NCBI GenBank assembly: GCA_007375925.1
Contig: VMFH01000012.1
Coordinates: 1-8,985 of the forward strand
Length of the DNA stretch: 8,985 nt
Source: Parcubacteria group bacterium Gr01-1014_72
Lineage (GTDB): Bacteria; Patescibacteriota; Minisyncoccia; Phycocordibacterales; VMFH01
Direction of reading: 5' to 3'
Within the stretch, counting starts at the first letter, position 1. Every line of letters begins with the position of its first letter. The position numbers and the translations under genes are program-made. The notes under the pieces were generated by a model, which made no database searches, was not told where the DNA came from, and saw only the letters and a list, made by a program, of their open reading frames with translations. Positions 6,036 through 8,985 of the stretch are shown here, one piece after another.

Positions 6036-6113
6036 CCCTATTCGTATCATTAGTATAATTCGTATATTAGTATCGCTACCCTTACCCTATTCGTATCATT
6101 GGCATAATTCGTA
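6036..6113. repeat. Pair of 29-bp direct repeats, 49-bp period
   Basis: Positions 6036-6064 and 6085-6113 are identical at 27 of 29 bases, differing only at the 17th and 19th. Each copy contains the ATTCGTAT octamer and an inverted partner (TATAATTCG or CATAATTCG). The plus-strand segment 6006-6020 is an inverted version of the same unit lacking a 9-nt insert. This gives the element its repetitive internal structure. Confidence 0.8.
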
Positions 6114-6133
6114 GATTCGCATTGATACCGTTC

Positions 6134-7222
6134 TTAACGCGATTTTGACACACTCGCGATGATGCCGGCGCCAAGGAGCGTGAAGAGGAGTGCTGACCCC
6201 CCTTGGCTTATGAACGGGAGGGTGATGCCGGAGAGGGGTATGATGCCGAGCATGGAGGCGATATTCACAAACGCCTGCCCGACAATCAGTATAGCAATGC
6301 CGACGACGAGGAGTCTACCGAAGGAATCGCGGGCGCCTCCGGCTATCCGTAGCGCGCGGAGCCCCAGCGCGAAGAAGAGAAGAACGATGCTCCCTGCCCC
6401 AATGAGGCCGAACTCTTCCCCAGCGACGGCGAAGATGGAGTCACCGATCGGCTCGGGCAGGTAGCGAAACTTCTGCACGCTCTGGCCGAAACCGGTTCCC
6501 ATGACGCGCCCGGAGCCGATCGCTATGAGCGACTGTTCAAGCTGATACCCGCTTCCCTCCCTGTTGCCGGCGGGGTCAAAAAAGCCCTCTATGCGATCCA
6601 GAAGATACGGACGCGCGCTGATGAGGGCACCGAACAGGGTGAGGGTGATAACAATAAGGACGAGAAAATCGCGCGCTCGGGCGCCCGCAACGAAAAACAT
6701 TCCAAGGCCGGCCGCAAGCGTGACGAGGAACGTGTCGGTGTCCGGTTGTGCGAGGAGAATTGCTCCAATGAGAGCGAAGAAGATAGTAAAGGGGATGATG
6801 CCGAAGCGCGGGCGAGTAACGGTATCGCGCACGCGAGAGAGCCACGCCGCGAGGTAGATGACACTCGCGAGCTTCAGGAGCTCCGACGGCTGGAACGAGA
6901 ACCCGAACACCTCAATCCACCGCCGCGCGCCGCCGTGAGAGATACTGATGCTCGGCACGAACACAAGGAGCGTTATGGCGACGCCGAAGAGAAACAGAGG
7001 GAGTGCCGCGCGCCGCAGTCTCTCATACTTCATGCGTGCCGCTGCGAAGAATGCCACGGCGCCAAGCACGATGCCGAAAAGAAACTGCTTGAGGGCGACT
7101 GCGCTGAAGCTCGCGCCCTCGCGCGCATAGAGCCCGAGCGATGCCGAGACGAATACAAAAAAGCCCCCGATGGTCAAGAGTGCGACGATGATGAGAAACG
7201 GTCGGTCGGTTTTTGAAAACAT
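6134..7222 (-). CDS. ftsW: SEDS peptidoglycan glycosyltransferase FtsW/RodA
   Basis: A 362-residue polytopic membrane protein that polymerises lipid II glycan strands together with a class B PBP. Visible SEDS signatures are GGARRWI (97-103), FQPSELLKL (110-118), QPDTDTF (159-165), GYQLEQSLIAIGSG (225-238), the extracellular YLPEPIGDSIFAVAGEEFG (254-272) holding D261, which aligns with the Asp essential in RodA/FtsW, and SGITLPFISQGGSALL (331-346). About ten hydrophobic helices are evident. FtsW and RodA cannot be separated with certainty; the position between mraY and murG favours FtsW. The ATG at 7222 was preferred to a TTG at 7237, 5 codons upstream; it lies 21 nt after the mraY stop. murD, commonly between mraY and ftsW, is not in this interval. 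Confidence 0.93.
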   Translation of the reverse strand: MFSKTDRPFLIIVALLTIGGFFVFVSASLGLYAREGASFSAVALKQFLFGIVLGAVAFFAAARMKYERLRRAALPLFLFGVAITLLVFVPSISISHGGARRWIEVFGFSFQPSELLKLASVIYLAAWLSRVRDTVTRPRFGIIPFTIFFALIGAILLAQPDTDTFLVTLAAGLGMFFVAGARARDFLVLIVITLTLFGALISARPYLLDRIEGFFDPAGNREGSGYQLEQSLIAIGSGRVMGTGFGQSVQKFRYLPEPIGDSIFAVAGEEFGLIGAGSIVLLFFALGLRALRIAGGARDSFGRLLVVGIAILIVGQAFVNIASMLGIIPLSGITLPFISQGGSALLFTLLGAGIIASVSKSR

Positions 7223-7243
7223 TACGTTTGTGTCCAAAAGTTT

Positions 7244-8317
7244 TTACCCCACCAGCGCCAACACCGTGCCGATAATTGCCGCAATGACGCCGAAGACCCA
7301 GTAGCGCATTGTTACCTTGTACGCTGGCCATCCGACGGCCTCAAAGTGGTGGTGGAGCGGCGCTACGAGGAACACCTTCTTCCCGTCGCGGAATTTTTTT
7401 GAGAGGAGCTGGATGATCGCTGAGGCGACGGTGAGAACGAGGGGAAGCGCGATGACGGGAAGCGCGAAGAGTCCGTGCCCTTCCCCGAGCGAGTCGGTCA
7501 TGAAGACGATGAGCGCGAGCGTCATGGTGAGCGCCATTGTCCCTGTTTCGGACATGTAGAAGCGCGCCGGCGGAATGTTGAACCAGAGGAACGCGAGCGT
7601 CGCGCCCGCGACGCTCGCGGAAAACGCGGCGAGGTTGATCTGCCCCTGCGTGAAGGCGACCACACCATACGCGGTGAAGATTGTCGCGAAAATGCCACCC
7701 GCGAGGCCGTCAATCCCGTCAATGATACCGCCCGCGTAGATTGCCATCATGACAAGAATGAAGAGCGGTATGAAGAGGGGCCCTAAGAAGAGTTCTCCCG
7801 CGAACGGGACGCTGACGCCGGTCACATCAAGTTTGACGTAGAACCAGAGTGCGGCGAGGAGGCCGAGGACACCGACGATCCAGAGCCGTTTCTTGAGCGA
7901 GAGGCCGCCGGCGATGTGGCTCTTGATGCCGCGAATGTCAAAGATATCGTCTATGAGGCCGATTGCCCCGCCGAGAAAGAGTGTTGCGAGCGGGAGCCAT
8001 GTTTGGTCGCGGGAGAGAAAGTCAAGTTTCGCGGTAATCGCGTGCGGGAACATCTTTGCGAGCGCGAAGAGGAGGAGAATCGTCGCTCCGGCCGCAACCC
8101 AGATAATAACGCCTCCCATGCGGGGTACGCCGATCTCCCGCGCCTCGTGAAGTCCCTTGAAGATGACTGCCTCCCTGCCGTCGGGGGTCTTCGTCCGTAC
8201 ACTCTTTTTCCAGAGCCGGTTTTGATAGAGGAAGCTCGTCCAGGCAGGCGTTACCAAAATGCCGATGGCAAAGGCGAGTACTGCCGGGACGAACACTTTT
8301 ACGACATCTAGAATCAT
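7244..8317 (-). CDS. mraY: Phospho-MurNAc-pentapeptide transferase (lipid I synthase)
   Basis: A 357-residue membrane enzyme that transfers phospho-MurNAc-pentapeptide from UDP to undecaprenyl phosphate. PRMGGV (65-70) is the family N-terminal motif; the Asp pair is D123-D124 (GLIDDIFD); IDGIDGLAGG (199-208) keeps both aspartates D200 and D203; FNIPPAR (246-252) keeps N247; PLHHHFE (320-326) is the histidine motif. Two differences stand out: the usual FMGD(T/V)GS is YMSETGT (254-260), placing Glu257 where the family has a Mg-binding Asp, and the Asn of NLTDGLDG is Gly. From memory this SETG form is shared by other Parcubacteria MraY proteins, so it is probably clade-typical and functional. 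The ATG at 8317 is embedded in a heptamer repeat array, with no Shine-Dalgarno, and lies 28 nt after the carboxypeptidase stop. In-frame sequence upstream overlaps that gene and is not family-like. Confidence 0.95.
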   Translation of the reverse strand: MILDVVKVFVPAVLAFAIGILVTPAWTSFLYQNRLWKKSVRTKTPDGREAVIFKGLHEAREIGVPRMGGVIIWVAAGATILLLFALAKMFPHAITAKLDFLSRDQTWLPLATLFLGGAIGLIDDIFDIRGIKSHIAGGLSLKKRLWIVGVLGLLAALWFYVKLDVTGVSVPFAGELFLGPLFIPLFILVMMAIYAGGIIDGIDGLAGGIFATIFTAYGVVAFTQGQINLAAFSASVAGATLAFLWFNIPPARFYMSETGTMALTMTLALIVFMTDSLGEGHGLFALPVIALPLVLTVASAIIQLLSKKFRDGKKVFLVAPLHHHFEAVGWPAYKVTMRYWVFGVIAAIIGTVLALVG

Positions 8318-8344
8318 GGAACATGAAGCATAAAACTTGAAACA
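8317..8344. repeat. Four degenerate tandem heptamers overlapping the mraY start
   Basis: Plus-strand units TGGAACA, TGAAGCA, TAAAACT and TGAAACA follow one another without gaps. On the minus strand they read TGTTTCA, AGTTTTA, TGCTTCA, TGTTCCA and run into TGATTCT, so the A of the mraY ATG is the last base of a unit and the TG begins the next. They fill the gap between the carboxypeptidase and mraY genes. Compare the array at 1740-1767. Confidence 0.6.
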
Positions 8345-8345
8345 C

Positions 8346-8985
8346 TCAAGGGGTACTCCCGACCGAAGCGAGCGCGGCGCGGGCGAGGACTCCCACATCA
8401 TTGAAACGTCCTTCTTCCGTGGAACCGAGCACGGCAATGAAGATTCGGTGATTGAGTCCAGCATCAAGCGCGACGAGGAGGTTGCCGCCGGCGAGGTCAG
8501 TATATCCTGTTTTGGACGCGATGAGGCGGGACAGTACGGAAACCGCGTCGTTCGTGTTTAGAGCGCGATGCTCTTCCATCGTTTCGGTCTGAAGCGTCGC
8601 CTCCTCATACTGGGTTGCCTCAAAAAGTTCGGGCCTTTCACTGAGCGCGGTTTTGAAGAGGGCAACGACGTCGCGAACCGAACCGTAGGCGCCGGAAACT
8701 TCCGGTGAGATGTCCAGACCGGTTGGGTTGAGAAAGAACGTCTGCGTAAGGCCAAGCCGCTGCGCTTCCTTGTTCATTTCGCGGACGAAGACTCCCATGC
8801 CTCCCGCGTAGTCGTCAGTGTCGGTCGTTTCGCCCCAGAGGGCGCCAGCCGTCGCAGCAAGCGCTGTGGCGCCGTCGTTTGATGAGCCTACGAGCATGAA
8901 CTGAATGAGGTCCCCGATGCGCCACGTCTCTCCCGGGCGCAGTCCCGAATCTCCCTCCGCCGCAATGAATGCGGGTTCTATGGTT
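8346..8985 (-). CDS. D-alanyl-D-alanine carboxypeptidase, S11 family (5' end outside window)
   Basis: The C-terminal 212 residues of a penicillin-binding-protein-type serine peptidase that removes the terminal D-Ala of peptidoglycan stem peptides. The frame is open to the window edge, with TIEPAFIAAEGDSGLRPGET at its visible start, so the gene continues upstream. The second active-site motif SxN is present as SSN (fragment residues 34-36, in FMLVGSSNDGATALA), followed by the family-typical FVREMNKEAQRLGL and NPTGLD, and the third motif KTG at 158-160 (ASKTGYT). The SxxK nucleophile motif is off the window. The protein ends about 50 residues after KTG, without the C-terminal beta domain and amphipathic anchor of PBP5, so membrane attachment, if any, must be N-terminal. 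It sits directly upstream of mraY. Confidence 0.93.
   Translation of the reverse strand, partial: TIEPAFIAAEGDSGLRPGETWRIGDLIQFMLVGSSNDGATALAATAGALWGETTDTDDYAGGMGVFVREMNKEAQRLGLTQTFFLNPTGLDISPEVSGAYGSVRDVVALFKTALSERPELFEATQYEEATLQTETMEEHRALNTNDAVSVLSRLIASKTGYTDLAGGNLLVALDAGLNHRIFIAVLGSTEEGRFNDVGVLARAALASVGSTP

Larger units (their letters stand above)
5910..6128. repeat. 219-bp element with 17-bp terminal inverted repeats between ftsW and murG
   Basis: The ends are GTATCGATGCGAATCTA (5910-5926) and TAGATTCGCATTGATAC (6112-6128), inverted copies with 16 of 17 positions identical. The element begins 4 nt from the murG ATG and ends 5 nt from the ftsW stop, so it fills the whole gap. Inside are five exact ATACGAAT/ATTCGTAT octamers, a 29-bp direct repeat, a 13-bp tandem duplication (5922-5946) and a 16-bp palindrome. 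No reading frame of note and no obvious target-site duplication are present. It could be a MITE-like non-autonomous element or a lineage-specific structured spacer. It must carry whatever promoter or terminator separates ftsW from murG; TATAGA at 5929-5924 on the minus strand is only a weak candidate -10. Confidence 0.6.

Noticed and set aside
6036..6113. CRISPR array
   Set aside because: Only two copies of a 29-bp repeat with a 20-bp spacer, no cas genes, and the spacer itself contains similar repeat material.
6085..6128. A dif-like XerC/XerD recombination site within the repeat element
   Set aside because: ATTCGCAT resembles one arm of dif, but there is no second arm of the TTATGTTAA type at the right 6-nt spacing.
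8318..8467. N-terminal extension of the mraY frame into the carboxypeptidase gene
   Set aside because: The extension overlaps a gene with clear S11 motifs and is not hydrophobic as an MraY N-terminus should be.

Overview
Everything in this window that looks real is encoded on the minus strand, so transcription runs from high to low coordinates. The gene content, the shortened or clade-divergent forms of MraY and GltX, the small aromatic membrane protein and the near absence of Shine-Dalgarno sequences suggest a bacterium of the Candidate Phyla Radiation (Patescibacteria), most likely a Parcubacteria-type lineage with moderately high G+C. TGA is used as a stop codon (ends of the 8346 and 2046 genes), so this is the standard bacterial code and not the TGA=Gly code of Gracilibacteria/SR1. 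The lineage assignment is inference from protein style, not from a search.

Positions 8985 to 2046 form a cell-envelope cluster in transcription order: a serine D-Ala-D-Ala carboxypeptidase (5' end outside the window), mraY (lipid I synthesis), ftsW/rodA (SEDS glycosyltransferase), murG (lipid II synthesis), gltX (glutamyl-tRNA synthetase) and a secreted coiled-coil/LytM (M23) protein of the EnvC/NlpD type. Spacing is tight throughout (28 nt, 21 nt, an 11-nt overlap, 4 nt). The exception is the 228-nt ftsW-murG gap, which is almost completely filled by a 219-bp element bounded by 17-bp inverted repeats (16/17 identical) and packed with ATACGAAT/ATTCGTAT octamers, a 29-bp direct repeat and a 16-bp perfect palindrome. 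A tryptophan-rich one-helix membrane protein (1774-2022) follows, apparently with its own -10 box and an almost leaderless mRNA. Together these genes build lipid II, polymerise it, trim it and regulate or perform septal peptidoglycan hydrolysis; murD, which often sits between mraY and ftsW, is absent from this interval.

Positions 1 to 1740 are different in character: visibly lower G+C, and made up of a complete tyrosine recombinase (XerC/XerD type), a short overlapping ORF with a possible PD-(D/E)XK-like core, and, 5 nt further on, the first 40 codons of a second tyrosine recombinase that runs off the window and that a simple ORF listing with a length cutoff would miss. The first recombinase has a plausible sigma-70 promoter whose -35 side abuts an inverted repeat containing a perfect DnaA-box sequence. 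This looks like a mobile or site-specific recombination module next to the envelope cluster. Two gene junctions (1740-1767 and 8317-8344) also hold degenerate tandem heptamers of the same consensus.
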